From contig NZ_LT632435.1 of the NCBI RefSeq assembly GCF_900119495.1, positions 792,359-856,358 of the forward strand: a stretch of DNA of 64,000 bases, read 5' to 3'. The DNA comes from Arcanobacterium urinimassiliense. Lineage in GTDB: Bacteria > Actinomycetota > Actinomycetes > Actinomycetales > Actinomycetaceae. The notes beneath the pieces were generated by a model. That model was given only the letters and a program-made list of their open reading frames with translations, ran no database searches and had not been told where the DNA came from. Below are positions 1 through 8,500 of this stretch, piece by piece. Made by a program: the position numbers and the translations under genes. Position 1 is the first letter of the stretch. The number at the start of each line of letters is the position of its first letter.

Positions 1-1
1 C

Positions 2-1078
2 GGAGAGCACCCAATTTCTTGTGCAACTGCCGGAGCAGTTATGAGCGCTTTAGATACGGAGCGCTATGAAATTATTTCGATTGGAATCACCCGCAGCGGC
101 GCTTGGGTACCGGGGAGCACTAATCCAGCAGAATTACAGCTGAATGCAGCTGCTACTGAGGTAGCAGAGCAAGAATCGCGCATCGTATTTTCACCGGGAG
201 ACGGCAATCAAGAAATACTTTTAATTGCGCCAGCGGCAAACGGAGAAAAAAAGATTACTTCCCTCGGGAAAGTTGATGTGGTATTTCCGCTGTTACATGG
301 GCCTTTTGGAGAAGACGGCACTATTCAAGGGCTGCTAGAAATGGCGAATATTCCCTATGTGGGCTGCGGAGTATTTGCTTCCGCCGCCGGCATGGATAAA
401 GATTTTATGAAAATTATTCTGCGCGCAGCCGGAATTCCGGTAGGCCCGTATGTGGCAGTGCCTTATCGACGGTGGCTACAAGAGCGGGAAGCCGTACTGG
501 CTGAGGCAGCTGCTTTAGAGTTCCCTCTCTATGTGAAGCCGGCGCGCGCTGGTTCTTCGCTTGGCATTTCTCGAATTGAGAATTTAGAGCAACTCCCAGC
601 GGCAATTACCGAAGCGCAGCGCCATGATCCGAAAGTGATAATAGAGCAAGGAATAGCTGGCCGAGAGATAGAGTGTGCAGTGCTAGGCGCTTCGAGTGGA
701 AAGCCGGCGCGGGCATCTCTTCCAGGAGAAATAGTACTGAATAGCGAATCTGCCCAGTTCTACGATTTCGACCACAAATACGTACAAGTACAGGATTTAG
801 TAATGCAAGTGCCGGCCGCTATTCCGGAGGCGGTGCAGGAGCAGATACGGGAAACTGCCGTAGCTACTTTTGCTGCTTTTGGCGGAGAAGGTTTGGCGCG
901 CGTTGATTTCTTTTACACCCCAGGCGGCGAGATATTCGTCAATGAAATTAATACCATGCCCGGATTTACCCCGGTATCTATGTACCCGGTAATGTGGAAA
1001 AACACCGGTATTCCGTATGCCGATTTAGTGCAAAAGTTAGTCGATTTAGCTTTAGCGCGCGGCACGGGATTACATTAA
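2..1078 (+). CDS. ddl: D-alanine--D-alanine ligase, 5' end outside window
   Basis: ATP-dependent joining of two D-alanines for the peptidoglycan stem peptide, in the cytoplasm. The first ATG is at 41, but the frame is open back to base 2 and reads GEHPISCATAGAV just before it. This is the usual N-terminal Ddl sequence (an S-[GS]-EH-x-[IV]-S-x-x-[ST]-A block), so the gene begins left of the window and ATG 41 is internal. Other landmarks are LLHGPFGEDGTIQGLLE, the ATP-grasp segment YVKPARAGSSLGIS and the metal/substrate loop NEINTMPGFTP near the C-terminus. A 66-base gap separates it from thiL. Confidence 0.95.
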   Translation, partial: GEHPISCATAGAVMSALDTERYEIISIGITRSGAWVPGSTNPAELQLNAAATEVAEQESRIVFSPGDGNQEILLIAPAANGEKKITSLGKVDVVFPLLHGPFGEDGTIQGLLEMANIPYVGCGVFASAAGMDKDFMKIILRAAGIPVGPYVAVPYRRWLQEREAVLAEAAALEFPLYVKPARAGSSLGISRIENLEQLPAAITEAQRHDPKVIIEQGIAGREIECAVLGASSGKPARASLPGEIVLNSESAQFYDFDHKYVQVQDLVMQVPAAIPEAVQEQIRETAVATFAAFGGEGLARVDFFYTPGGEIFVNEINTMPGFTPVSMYPVMWKNTGIPYADLVQKLVDLALARGTGLH

Positions 1079-1144
1079 AAATAATTTAGGTACGCCGGAA
1101 ATTACCAAGCTCAGGCAAATCGGGGAAATTAGGAAGCTGAAAAT

Positions 1145-2110
1145 ATGCTGATAAGTGATATATCGGAAGATGCTTTAATTGCCGAAGTGACTGCCATCCT
1201 GCCGCGCCGCGCCGATGCGATAGTGCCCACGGGTGACGACTGTGCAGTACTCGCTTTCACTGGTAATACCGCCGTATCCACTGATCTTCTCGTAGAAGGT
1301 ACGCATTTTCGCTGTGATTGGGGAGAGGGGAAAGATATTGGCTTCCGCGCTGCTATGCAGAATTTGGCCGACGCAGTGGCAATCGGGGCGCAGCCTATCT
1401 CCCTCGTTATCGGTTTAGGGCTCCCGCGAGATACTAAAAAAGACTGGGTGCTCGATTTTGCGCAGGGAGTGAAGGAAGCCTGCGCGCCGCTCGGAGTGGG
1501 AGTAGACGGCGGTGATTTTGTAGCAGCCGATAAAATTGTCGTATCGGTAACTGTGCTCGGAGATGTACACCAGCCGATTCTGCGGTCGGGGGCGCGTCCG
1601 GGAGATTTAGTAATCCACAGTGGCAAACTTGGCTGTGCTCGCGCTGGATACGAACTTTTACAGGCTGGCTATCGGCGCAGTACCGCTGAAAAAGAATTTT
1701 CTGTGCTTATCACCGATTTTTTGCGCCCCACCCCGCCCCTGCAAACTGCGCTCGCTGCAGTTAAAGAAGGGAATTTGCACGCGCTTATGGACGTATCTGA
1801 TGGTTTAGTAATGGACGGGCGCCGCCTAGCGCGGGCTTCGGGAGTGAGCATTAATTTGCATAATGACGCATTTGGGGCAGCATTTAGGCGCATAGCCAAA
1901 GCGGCGGGGCGTTTGGGTGCCCGCCGGGCGGAATGGATTTTTACGGGAGGAGAAGACCACGGCTTCCTTGCCACTATTTCCCCGGATGCACCCTTGCCAG
2001 CTGGATTTATTCCCATCGGGAAAATAGGCAGCGCCGATCCACATGGGCGTGTCTACCTGGATGGAAAAGAATTTATTACCGCCGGGGGCTGGGATCATTT
2101 TCATCAGTAA
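1145..2110 (+). CDS. thiL: Thiamine-monophosphate kinase
   Basis: Phosphorylates thiamine monophosphate to thiamine diphosphate with ATP, the last step of cofactor synthesis. At 321 aa it has normal ThiL length. The N-terminal GDDCAVL and the DVSDGL motif near residue 218 are the Mg-ATP and substrate loops of the AIR synthase/ThiL fold. ATG 1145 is preceded by AGGAAG at suitable spacing. It follows ddl on the same strand, a common actinobacterial order. The short gap between them holds a degenerate direct repeat (GGAAATTAnnAAGCT twice). Confidence 0.95.
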   Translation: MLISDISEDALIAEVTAILPRRADAIVPTGDDCAVLAFTGNTAVSTDLLVEGTHFRCDWGEGKDIGFRAAMQNLADAVAIGAQPISLVIGLGLPRDTKKDWVLDFAQGVKEACAPLGVGVDGGDFVAADKIVVSVTVLGDVHQPILRSGARPGDLVIHSGKLGCARAGYELLQAGYRRSTAEKEFSVLITDFLRPTPPLQTALAAVKEGNLHALMDVSDGLVMDGRRLARASGVSINLHNDAFGAAFRRIAKAAGRLGARRAEWIFTGGEDHGFLATISPDAPLPAGFIPIGKIGSADPHGRVYLDGKEFITAGGWDHFHQ

Positions 2111-2212
2111 GGAAAAGTATTAAATCTTACTCTTAGCTGCGATGATTTGTGCAGTTACTGTGGTTGGTGTCGTTTTAGTTTTGTAGAGGTGGAGCTTTTC
2201 CGATTTTTCTTC

Positions 2213-2218
2213 TAAACT
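2213..2218 (+). promoter_or_regulatory. -10 box for a leaderless transcript
   Basis: TAAACT lies exactly six bases before ATG 2225, and no Shine-Dalgarno precedes that ATG. This is the actinobacterial TANNNT layout in which transcription starts on the start codon. Confidence 0.55.
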
Positions 2219-2224
2219 ACCGCT

Positions 2225-2911
2225 ATGCTTGAATTTCGCCCGATATGTGCAGCTGAATATGAAACAGTAATAGATGAATTATTGATTCCGAATTTTTCTT
2301 TAGCGGAGCGCGGCCCGCGCGCCGAACTTTTAGCTGATTTTCAATCTGGCCAATATATCGGCACTGCCGTCTGGGATGGGGAAACTGAGAAACCTCTCGC
2401 TACTGCCGTGGGATGGAGAGTTACTGGCGAATCAGTACTGCTTTCGTGGTTAGCGGTAGATAAGGCGGCTCGCGGCGGGGGAATCGGAGGAAAACTTCTC
2501 GATACTTCTATCCGCACCTGGGAAGAGACCTATCAACCGGCGCTTATTCTCGGAGAGATTGAATCTCCCTACGCCTATGGTGAGCACCCCGAATACGGTA
2601 ATCCGCAGGCGCGGTGGCGCTTCTATCAGCGCCATGGTGCTCGCCGGATAGATATCCCTTACGCTATGCCCAGCCTTGCTCCTGATTTACCTCCGGTAGA
2701 GGATATGTGGCTTCTCCTTTTTGGCGGCCGCGCCTACCAGCAAGCAGAAATTTTAGAGAAACCGGGTAGCTTTGCAGCTCATTTTGGGGATGAACTACGG
2801 GAATTTCTGCTCGCCTACTTAGAAAGTTCGGTAGAAATTCGTACTGCGGGGCATTACCGCCCCGCAGTAGAAGAAATGTTAGACGCAATCGCGCAAACGC
2901 GCCTTATCTGA
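2225..2911 (+). CDS. GNAT-family N-acetyltransferase
   Basis: Probable acetyl-CoA-dependent N-acetyltransferase; the substrate cannot be read from the sequence. The acetyl-CoA pyrophosphate loop is visible as ARGGGIGGKLL around residues 81-91, after the strand SWLAVD. The protein is 228 aa, longer than a minimal GNAT. The extra C-terminal part (from about residue 150) contains a helical tail not typical of the core fold. The start is chosen for the leaderless -10 box six bases upstream. It ends 24 bases from the convergent proline-rich protein gene, and AGCTAGAAC occurs twice around this junction. Confidence 0.8.
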   Translation: MLEFRPICAAEYETVIDELLIPNFSLAERGPRAELLADFQSGQYIGTAVWDGETEKPLATAVGWRVTGESVLLSWLAVDKAARGGGIGGKLLDTSIRTWEETYQPALILGEIESPYAYGEHPEYGNPQARWRFYQRHGARRIDIPYAMPSLAPDLPPVEDMWLLLFGGRAYQQAEILEKPGSFAAHFGDELREFLLAYLESSVEIRTAGHYRPAVEEMLDAIAQTRLI

Positions 2912-2935
2912 AGCTAGAACCAATTAGAGCTAGAA

Positions 2936-4363
2936 CTAGTCGCTATCGCTGCTATTGTCTTTATCTTCCTGAAAATCTACCTTAACTTTTCCATCTTTAA
3001 TGCTGAATCTAAAGCTGTTGCTAATAGATATCTTAAGCGGACTGCTGGCATCTTTCCATGGATCGCTATCCGTCATCCGTTCTTTATAATTTATGAGTGC
3101 TTGCCCGTCGATACTTACATATCCCTGGTAGGCTCCGGATTGGAAAATAGGAGATTTATCTGTAAGAGAAATTTTCGGATCTTTCTTCCAGCTGCGTTTA
3201 ATCTCGCTGATGGCTTTGTACACTGGATCTTGCATCTCTAAATCTGGGCAGTCCGCCACTTCAAAAGTGGTAGATTCCATGCACTTATCGTAGTGGGATT
3301 TCACCTGTTCTTGCGCCTGCTTAAGCACTTCGTCGGTGAATTGCATATCGATTTGCACATATTTGCTACTGCCGTCTACCGGTACCACTACTTCGGTATC
3401 ACTATCGGAAGTAATTAAATCTTCGTTGCTCTGCGCCGCAATCGTATAGGTGCCAGGAAAAGCTGGGAGGTAGTAGGATCCTCCGTCATCTTCTCCCTCA
3501 CTCAAAGCAGATAAATCTATTTCCACACCATTGATAGAAAGCTTTCCAGCGGTATTATCGATATTCATTGTGCCCAGCGGAGCTTCGGTAATTACCCAAT
3601 TATTGAATAAACCGAATTTCTTGCCGCGCTCTTCCACAGTGAGAAACACCGGATACTTCTTCATATCGATGGTCAGCTCGGCTTCTATCCCGACGCTGCG
3701 CGTTATTTTAGAGTCCTTTGAAGAATTTTTTGTTGCCGAATTTTCCTGTGCAATCACATTTAAAATTTGGAAATCGCTGGGGCGATCTTTTGCTTTGCTA
3801 TATATCTCATCCGTGAGCAAGATGCGTTCACGCGAGCTGTAATTGGGGTCGTATGCCGCTAAGGCTTTGCTGGCTTTTCCGTCTACCAGCGCCGAAAGAT
3901 ATTTTTCTGCCGTATTTTCCGCAGAAAATTTCCCTGCCACCACTTTGTAAGAAATTCCGCCTGCCAGCAAGATTACTAACGCAATGACAGCGAAAACTAT
4001 CCACTTTTTCCCTTTCCCTTTTTTCTTTTCTCCGTTATTCGGGAGATTAGGGATATTAGGAATGCTCGGCGCAGCTGGAGCGCTCGAGGCTGGTGAGTTA
4101 ATCGGCGGTACCGGGCTGGCCAGTGCAGGTGGAATAATTGGCGCAGCCGAATCTGCGGCAGCAGCTGGGGTATCGGGAATGACGGTCGTCTCGGTAGTGG
4201 TATCTGCTGGAGAAATTGGCGTCACTTCTGGCGCGGGCGGTACCGGCATAGATTCTGGAGCAGGCGGCGTGGGTGGTGCCGGGGGTGCTGGTGGTGTCGG
4301 AGGTGTGGGTGGCAACGGTGGCGGTGGAGGGGTGAGGGAATTGTTCTCAGCGTTATTATCCAT
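2936..4363 (-). CDS. Proline-rich single-pass membrane protein of unknown function
   Basis: 475 aa. Residues 1 to about 115 are almost entirely Pro, Ala, Ser and Thr, with long proline runs near the start. A basic KKKGKGKKW patch and one membrane helix (about 122-142, VFAVIALVILLAGGI) follow. The remaining 330 residues should be outside the cell. The extracellular part has a segment (LSINGVEIDL, then a Gly/Asp-rich turn and LPAFPGTYTI) resembling the small beta domains of TcaA-like surface proteins. No catalytic motif is seen. Topology suggests an envelope sensor or scaffold. It is transcribed divergently from the LRV-domain gene. Confidence 0.7.
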   Translation of the reverse strand: MDNNAENNSLTPPPPPLPPTPPTPPAPPAPPTPPAPESMPVPPAPEVTPISPADTTTETTVIPDTPAAAADSAAPIIPPALASPVPPINSPASSAPAAPSIPNIPNLPNNGEKKKGKGKKWIVFAVIALVILLAGGISYKVVAGKFSAENTAEKYLSALVDGKASKALAAYDPNYSSRERILLTDEIYSKAKDRPSDFQILNVIAQENSATKNSSKDSKITRSVGIEAELTIDMKKYPVFLTVEERGKKFGLFNNWVITEAPLGTMNIDNTAGKLSINGVEIDLSALSEGEDDGGSYYLPAFPGTYTIAAQSNEDLITSDSDTEVVVPVDGSSKYVQIDMQFTDEVLKQAQEQVKSHYDKCMESTTFEVADCPDLEMQDPVYKAISEIKRSWKKDPKISLTDKSPIFQSGAYQGYVSIDGQALINYKERMTDSDPWKDASSPLKISISNSFRFSIKDGKVKVDFQEDKDNSSDSD

Positions 4364-4697
4364 AATTTTCTTCTCTCTCTACCGGCTTGCGGCCTAATCC
4401 AACATTTCCTGGCCTAATATTTCCTAAATACTCCGATATCTTTGGGTTTAGAAGTATTACTACTTCTCTAATCTTCGAAATATCTAATTTAAATATCTTC
4501 GGACATAGGAAATTTTTTTACCTATTTTTCACTTTCGAGAGTAGTCGAAAATAATGGCTCTCTGCAATGAATATCGCGACTTTTCCAGTTTTGCGCCTCG
4601 CAAGCTTTTTGCAAAGTGTTCCCCGTTATTGCCAGAGCTTTTCTAAATTTACTAAAATGGGGTGTGAGTATTATTTAATTAGGGAAAGTAGGGCGCC
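4364..4697. other. Divergent intergenic region (334 bases)
   Basis: It separates two divergently transcribed membrane-protein genes and must hold both promoters. Near the left end GGCCTAAT and ATTTCCT each occur twice (about 4391-4425). The centre is AT-rich with a near-palindrome (about 4477-4502, CGAAATATC facing ATATCTTCG) that could bind a regulator. One promoter for the right-hand gene is listed separately. I see no small gene. Confidence 0.5.
4629..4658 (+). promoter_or_regulatory. Candidate promoter for the LRV-domain/ahpC unit
   Basis: TTGCCA (4629-4634) and TAAAAT (4653-4658) are separated by 18 bases and lie 40 bases before the start codon. Both hexamers are close to the housekeeping consensus. 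Confidence 0.5.
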
Positions 4698-5576
4698 ATG
4701 GCGTACGATCCGAAAACTATAACTGCGGAAAATATGCAAGATTCGCAAATAACTGCACAAGAATTAGCTGATATTGCTGCTAAACGGCCTGATTTATGGG
4801 ACGAGGTGGAGCGGCATCCTAATTGCTATCCTGCTTTGCAGGCGTGGATTGAAGATAGAAGAAAAGATAGCGCTCCGGCGCCGGAGCCACTTTCGCAGGC
4901 TGCTTGGCAAGAAAAATTCCAACAAGACAATGGGCGCGAGCCTACTTTGCGGGAATATCAGGAAGCTGTACTGAGCGGCCTGGTAAAAGAAGAGCGAGTG
5001 GCCGATGACTCAGTCGGTGATATGCAGGAGGGGTTAAAACAGTTTGCTGCCGGAGCCAAGACTTTTGTGAATAACCGGGTAACTCCGAATGTAGTAGAGC
5101 AAGCTGCCACTTTGAAAGGTGATATTCCGCGTACTAAAAACGCCAAAGGAATAGATGTGGGTATGCTAGCTCCGGCAGTACTGCTTGGTTCGCAGCTATT
5201 GGCTTTTATCAGTCTTTTCTTACCAGTGGTGAAAATTCCTATTCTAAACACTTCGCTGAATTTCTTTGCCAACGGCAAAATTTTTGATGCGGAGTATTCC
5301 TTCCATGGCGGCTGGATTCTCTTCGCGATTATTTTAGTAGCAGTACCGGCGGTATTGGCAATTTGGCAGCGGAAGAAATGGGCATATGCGGCAGCTGGTG
5401 CCTTGGGAGCTCTCATTGGTCTCATTCTGAGCATTAAAATGCTTTCGGCAATTTCCAATGTTTCTGGAACCGGCGTCACCGGGGTAGGCCTGGTATTTAT
5501 GTTTATCGCGGCTTTAGTAGAGTTAGCCTCTGCAATCCTCTGCCTGGTAATCGTATTTAAGAAACAAAATAAGTAA
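4698..5576 (+). CDS. Membrane protein with N-terminal variant leucine-rich-repeat (LRV-type) domain
   Basis: 292 aa. Residues about 17-52 (ITAQELADIAAKRPDLW followed by HPNCYPALQAWI) match the short LRV-like helical repeat found at the N-terminus of many actinobacterial proteins of unknown role. A hydrophilic linker follows, then four hydrophobic segments between about 155 and 288. The repeat probably mediates protein binding on the cytoplasmic side. A GGGAAAG ribosome site precedes ATG 4698. The next gene, ahpC, starts 25 bases downstream and is probably co-transcribed, a weak hint of a link to oxidative stress. Confidence 0.75.
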   Translation: MAYDPKTITAENMQDSQITAQELADIAAKRPDLWDEVERHPNCYPALQAWIEDRRKDSAPAPEPLSQAAWQEKFQQDNGREPTLREYQEAVLSGLVKEERVADDSVGDMQEGLKQFAAGAKTFVNNRVTPNVVEQAATLKGDIPRTKNAKGIDVGMLAPAVLLGSQLLAFISLFLPVVKIPILNTSLNFFANGKIFDAEYSFHGGWILFAIILVAVPAVLAIWQRKKWAYAAAGALGALIGLILSIKMLSAISNVSGTGVTGVGLVFMFIAALVELASAILCLVIVFKKQNK

Positions 5577-5601
5577 TAGTTAAGGAGAATGAAAAGTAAA
5601 T

Positions 5602-6165
5602 ATGGCACTTATAAACACCCCTGCTGCTTCTTGGAAAGGTATGGCATACCACAAAGGTGATTTTGTAGAAGTAGGGAGTGAAGATTATGCTGGTCAGTGG
5701 GCAATTCTCTTTTTCTACCCCGCAGATTTTACTTTTGTCTGTCCTACCGAGCTAGAAGATATGGCAGAGCTCTATCCTGAGTTTCAAAAATTGGGAGTAG
5801 AAATCTATTCGGTATCTACTGATAAACATTTTTCCCACAAGGCATGGCATGATTCTTCGCCGCGGATCGGGAAGATTGAATTCCCAATGGTGGGCGATCC
5901 TAGCTTCGAAATTACCGAAGCTTTCGATTCGCTTCGCCCCGGAGAAGGAGCGGCTGACCGCACTACGGTTTTAATTGATCCAAAGGGAATTATTCAGTAT
6001 GTGGAGACCACTTCGGAAGGAGTAGGGCGAAATGCAAAGGAATTATTGCGCAAGGTAAAAGCGGCGCAATATGTATACAACAATCCTGGTCAGGTTTGCC
6101 CAGCCAAGTGGGAAGTAGGAGACGCTACTCTCACTCCTTCCTTTGATTTGACGGGTCAGCTCTAA
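5602..6165 (+). CDS. ahpC: Alkyl hydroperoxide reductase C (2-Cys peroxiredoxin)
   Basis: Reduces hydrogen peroxide and organic hydroperoxides through a peroxidatic cysteine in FTFVCPTELEDM (about residue 49) and a resolving cysteine in the C-terminal VCPAKWE (about residue 169). At 187 aa it has standard AhpC length. The usual partner AhpF is not in the window, so the electron donor is unknown. It follows the LRV-domain gene closely and is closed by a strong hairpin terminator, so the two form one short unit. Confidence 0.95.
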   Translation: MALINTPAASWKGMAYHKGDFVEVGSEDYAGQWAILFFYPADFTFVCPTELEDMAELYPEFQKLGVEIYSVSTDKHFSHKAWHDSSPRIGKIEFPMVGDPSFEITEAFDSLRPGEGAADRTTVLIDPKGIIQYVETTSEGVGRNAKELLRKVKAAQYVYNNPGQVCPAKWEVGDATLTPSFDLTGQL

Positions 6166-6196
6166 AAGTAGCGCACCTAGATACTCGATTTAACTT

Positions 6197-6232
6197 GCTG
6201 CCTCCCTGAGTTCAGGGAGGCAGCTATTTTTA
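6197..6232 (+). terminator. Intrinsic terminator after ahpC
   Basis: Perfect 13-bp stem (GCTGCCTCCCTGA facing TCAGGGAGGCAGC) with a tight loop, followed by TATTTTTA. Confidence 0.85.
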
Positions 6233-6461
6233 ATAGTTTAGGCATATTGACAGCTAGTACCCCCTAAATTACTATTAAGATTGGGTTGCTAGTAAGGGGG
6301 ACCTAAATAAAATCTAGGTATTTTGGTTACCGGATATTCTAGATACCAGAAAATGGCGTCTATGCCATTTTAAGTGCACTATTTTCTACCTATTTACTGA
6401 TATTTAGTAGTTTAAGAATATATATAGAGGTAAATACGGTTAGCGAGGAGGTAGGTCTGCC
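6233..6461. other. Regulatory region upstream of the cation exporter
   Basis: 229 bases without a gene. Two boxes share the outer words CTAGTA and CTAAAT but carry a C-run in the first (6254-6269) and a G-run in the second (6289-6307), so their cores can pair. A separate perfect hairpin follows (AAAATGGC 6350-6357 facing GCCATTTT 6364-6371). Placement before a metal exporter makes metal-responsive control plausible, but the regulator is unknown. Confidence 0.4.
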
Positions 6462-7517
6462 ATGGGCAGCGAAAATCCACATTTTCATTCGCATCTACAT
6501 TCAAATGGTGAGTCGGCGGAGCACTCCCATTCAGCCGAGCACTCGCATTCGCATTCTCACTTTCATTCCCATTCGCATATTCCTACTGGCGATTCGGCTG
6601 CTTCTCCAATTGCCACGACTGCGAAATATCGGATTCGTTTGGCAATAGTCTTTGGTATTTATCTTTGCATAATAATCGGCCAGTTATTTACTTCTTGGCT
6701 CACCGGCAGTTTGGCTCTATTAGCGGAAGCCATGCATATGGGCGTAGATAGCGGGGGAATTCTGGTAGCTTTAATTGCCTCGATTCTTTCCACGCGTAAA
6801 GCTACAAAAAAACTCACTTATGGAATGATGCGGGCGGAAATTCTAGCTGTGCTCATTAATTGCGTACTACTTTTCGTAGTGGGAACTTTCATTCTTATTG
6901 AAGCGGTTCAGCACTGGCTAAACCCCCCAGCCATTGCCAGTACTGGCGTCATAATTATGGCGGTAATCGGCCTTAGCGCCTCCACGCTTTCTTTCTTTAT
7001 TCTCCGGCAAGGAGCAGCAGAGAGCTTAAATATGAAGGCTGCTTTCTTGGAAGTAATAAGCGACGGCATCGGTTCGCTGGCAATTATTCTTTCTGCGGTA
7101 CTTAACCTCACGCTGGGGTGGCGGCGCGCGGATGCGGTAGCGGCAGCGCTGATTGGGATATTTGTGTTGCCTCGTGCTTTTGCGTTGCTCCGGCAGGCGG
7201 TAAATATAATTTTACAAGGAGTGCCGGCGGGGATTGATTTACAGCAGCTGCTTGCGGAGATAAAAGAGATAGACGGAGTAGCAGAGGTACATTCTTTACA
7301 CGTATGGGCACTCACGAGTGGGGTGCCGGTCATGAGCGCTCATATAGTGGTAGATGCGGATGCATCTTCTCTTCCGGAACGCACCCGGATACTCGACGAA
7401 GCTACCGGCCATATGCGCCGTTGTTTCCATATTGAGCACGTGACCATTCAAATTGAAGAGCCCGGGCATCTCGATCATGAGGGTGTGCTCAACCGGGAAA
7501 TACAGGAACTAGAGTAG
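6462..7517 (+). CDS. Cation diffusion facilitator (zinc/divalent metal exporter)
   Basis: Six-helix proton-coupled metal exporter of the CDF family (CzcD/ZitB-like), 351 aa. The first 40 residues are extremely His-rich (repeated HSHS, HFHSH), a likely metal-binding tail. The first transport-site motif is HMGVD in TM2. The TM5 position that is HxxxD in ZitB/CzcD reads EVISD, with Glu in place of His, which may shift metal preference. A cytoplasmic ferredoxin-like domain occupies the last 80 residues. A strong GAGGAGGT site precedes ATG 6462. Confidence 0.9.
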   Translation: MGSENPHFHSHLHSNGESAEHSHSAEHSHSHSHFHSHSHIPTGDSAASPIATTAKYRIRLAIVFGIYLCIIIGQLFTSWLTGSLALLAEAMHMGVDSGGILVALIASILSTRKATKKLTYGMMRAEILAVLINCVLLFVVGTFILIEAVQHWLNPPAIASTGVIIMAVIGLSASTLSFFILRQGAAESLNMKAAFLEVISDGIGSLAIILSAVLNLTLGWRRADAVAAALIGIFVLPRAFALLRQAVNIILQGVPAGIDLQQLLAEIKEIDGVAEVHSLHVWALTSGVPVMSAHIVVDADASSLPERTRILDEATGHMRRCFHIEHVTIQIEEPGHLDHEGVLNREIQELE

Positions 7518-7537
7518 TGGAGCCCCGCCCCTTCCCG

Positions 7538-7543
7538 TACACT
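7538..7543 (+). promoter_or_regulatory. -10 box for a leaderless hemH transcript
   Basis: TACACT sits six bases before ATG 7550, which lacks a Shine-Dalgarno. An alternative in-frame GTG at 7517, overlapping the previous stop, has AGGA upstream and would allow coupled translation. Confidence 0.5.
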
Positions 7544-7549
7544 AGCCAT

Positions 7550-8500
7550 ATGAAATATGGGTGCCTTATAGTCGCTTTGGGGACTCCCGCATCTCCAGCT
7601 CCGGCGGATATTGCAGATTTTCTTCAGGAATTTCTTTCTGATCCGGCGGTAGTAGATTTCCCTGCTTGGCTCTGGAAGCCGATTTTGCGGCATGTAGTTT
7701 TAAAAACTCGCCCGGAAAAAATTCGCCCCCAATATGAGCATATTTGGCTGGCAGATGGCTCTCCTTTACAGGTGCATACGCAGGCACAGGCAGCAGCTCT
7801 CCAAGCTGAATTACCAGAAGTAGCAGTAGCCTATGCCAATACCTATACTGCGCCACGTATTAGTGAGACTATTGCGCGGCTCGTGGCAGAAGAGGCAGTA
7901 GAAGAATTAGTAATAATTCCGCTTTATCCGCAGTATGCTCCTTCTACGGTGTGTGATATTAGGAGGCAGGCGGAGGCTTATTGCGCCGGCGCCGAAGCTC
8001 CGCGCTTACACTGGGCAGATTCTTGGCAGATACAGGAGCAGTATGTAGCTTGGTATGCAGAAAAGCTCCAGGAAAAAATTTCGCGAGAAAATCCGGATAA
8101 AATTATTTTTTCTTTTCATGGGGTGCCACTCCGGGCGGCGCATGCTCCTACTAGTTATTTTCAGCAATGCGCGCAGACGGTAGCTGCGATTATGGAACGG
8201 GTGGGGGATTACCCGCATGAAATTACTTTCCAGTCTAAGTTTGGCCCGGGAAAATGGCTGCATCCGGCTACTATCGGGCGGATGCGGGAACTGCCGCGGG
8301 AAGGGGTAAAGAATATACTTTTACTTACGCCGGGCTTTTTTGCTGACTGTATTGAGACGCTTTATGAGCTGGATGTGCTAAATAAAGGCGAGTTTCAGAA
8401 GGCAGGTGGCGAAAAATTTACGCGCCTAGCTCCGCCTAATTCTGATGCTGCGGCGGGGAAAATATTGGCCGCTCTGTATCGAGAAATTCTGCCGAGTTGA
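7550..8500 (+). CDS. hemH: Ferrochelatase, E. coli-like type
   Basis: Inserts ferrous iron into a porphyrin, the end of heme synthesis. About 316 aa from ATG 7550. Landmarks are LYPQYAPSTV, the active-site FSFHGVPLR, FQSKFGPGKW and TPGFFADCIETL. These read like the gamma-proteobacterial protoporphyrin enzyme rather than the coproporphyrin-type chelatase normal in actinobacteria. No other heme-synthesis enzyme is in the window. The start at 7550 fits the family N-terminus (short lead, then LIVALGTP). GTG 7517 would add 11 residues. Confidence 0.88.
   Translation: MKYGCLIVALGTPASPAPADIADFLQEFLSDPAVVDFPAWLWKPILRHVVLKTRPEKIRPQYEHIWLADGSPLQVHTQAQAAALQAELPEVAVAYANTYTAPRISETIARLVAEEAVEELVIIPLYPQYAPSTVCDIRRQAEAYCAGAEAPRLHWADSWQIQEQYVAWYAEKLQEKISRENPDKIIFSFHGVPLRAAHAPTSYFQQCAQTVAAIMERVGDYPHEITFQSKFGPGKWLHPATIGRMRELPREGVKNILLLTPGFFADCIETLYELDVLNKGEFQKAGGEKFTRLAPPNSDAAAGKILAALYREILPS

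Noticed and set aside
4958-5608. 216-codon minus-strand frame over the LRV-domain gene
   Set aside because: The sense strand has a promoter, ribosome site and coherent membrane helices; the antisense frame does not.
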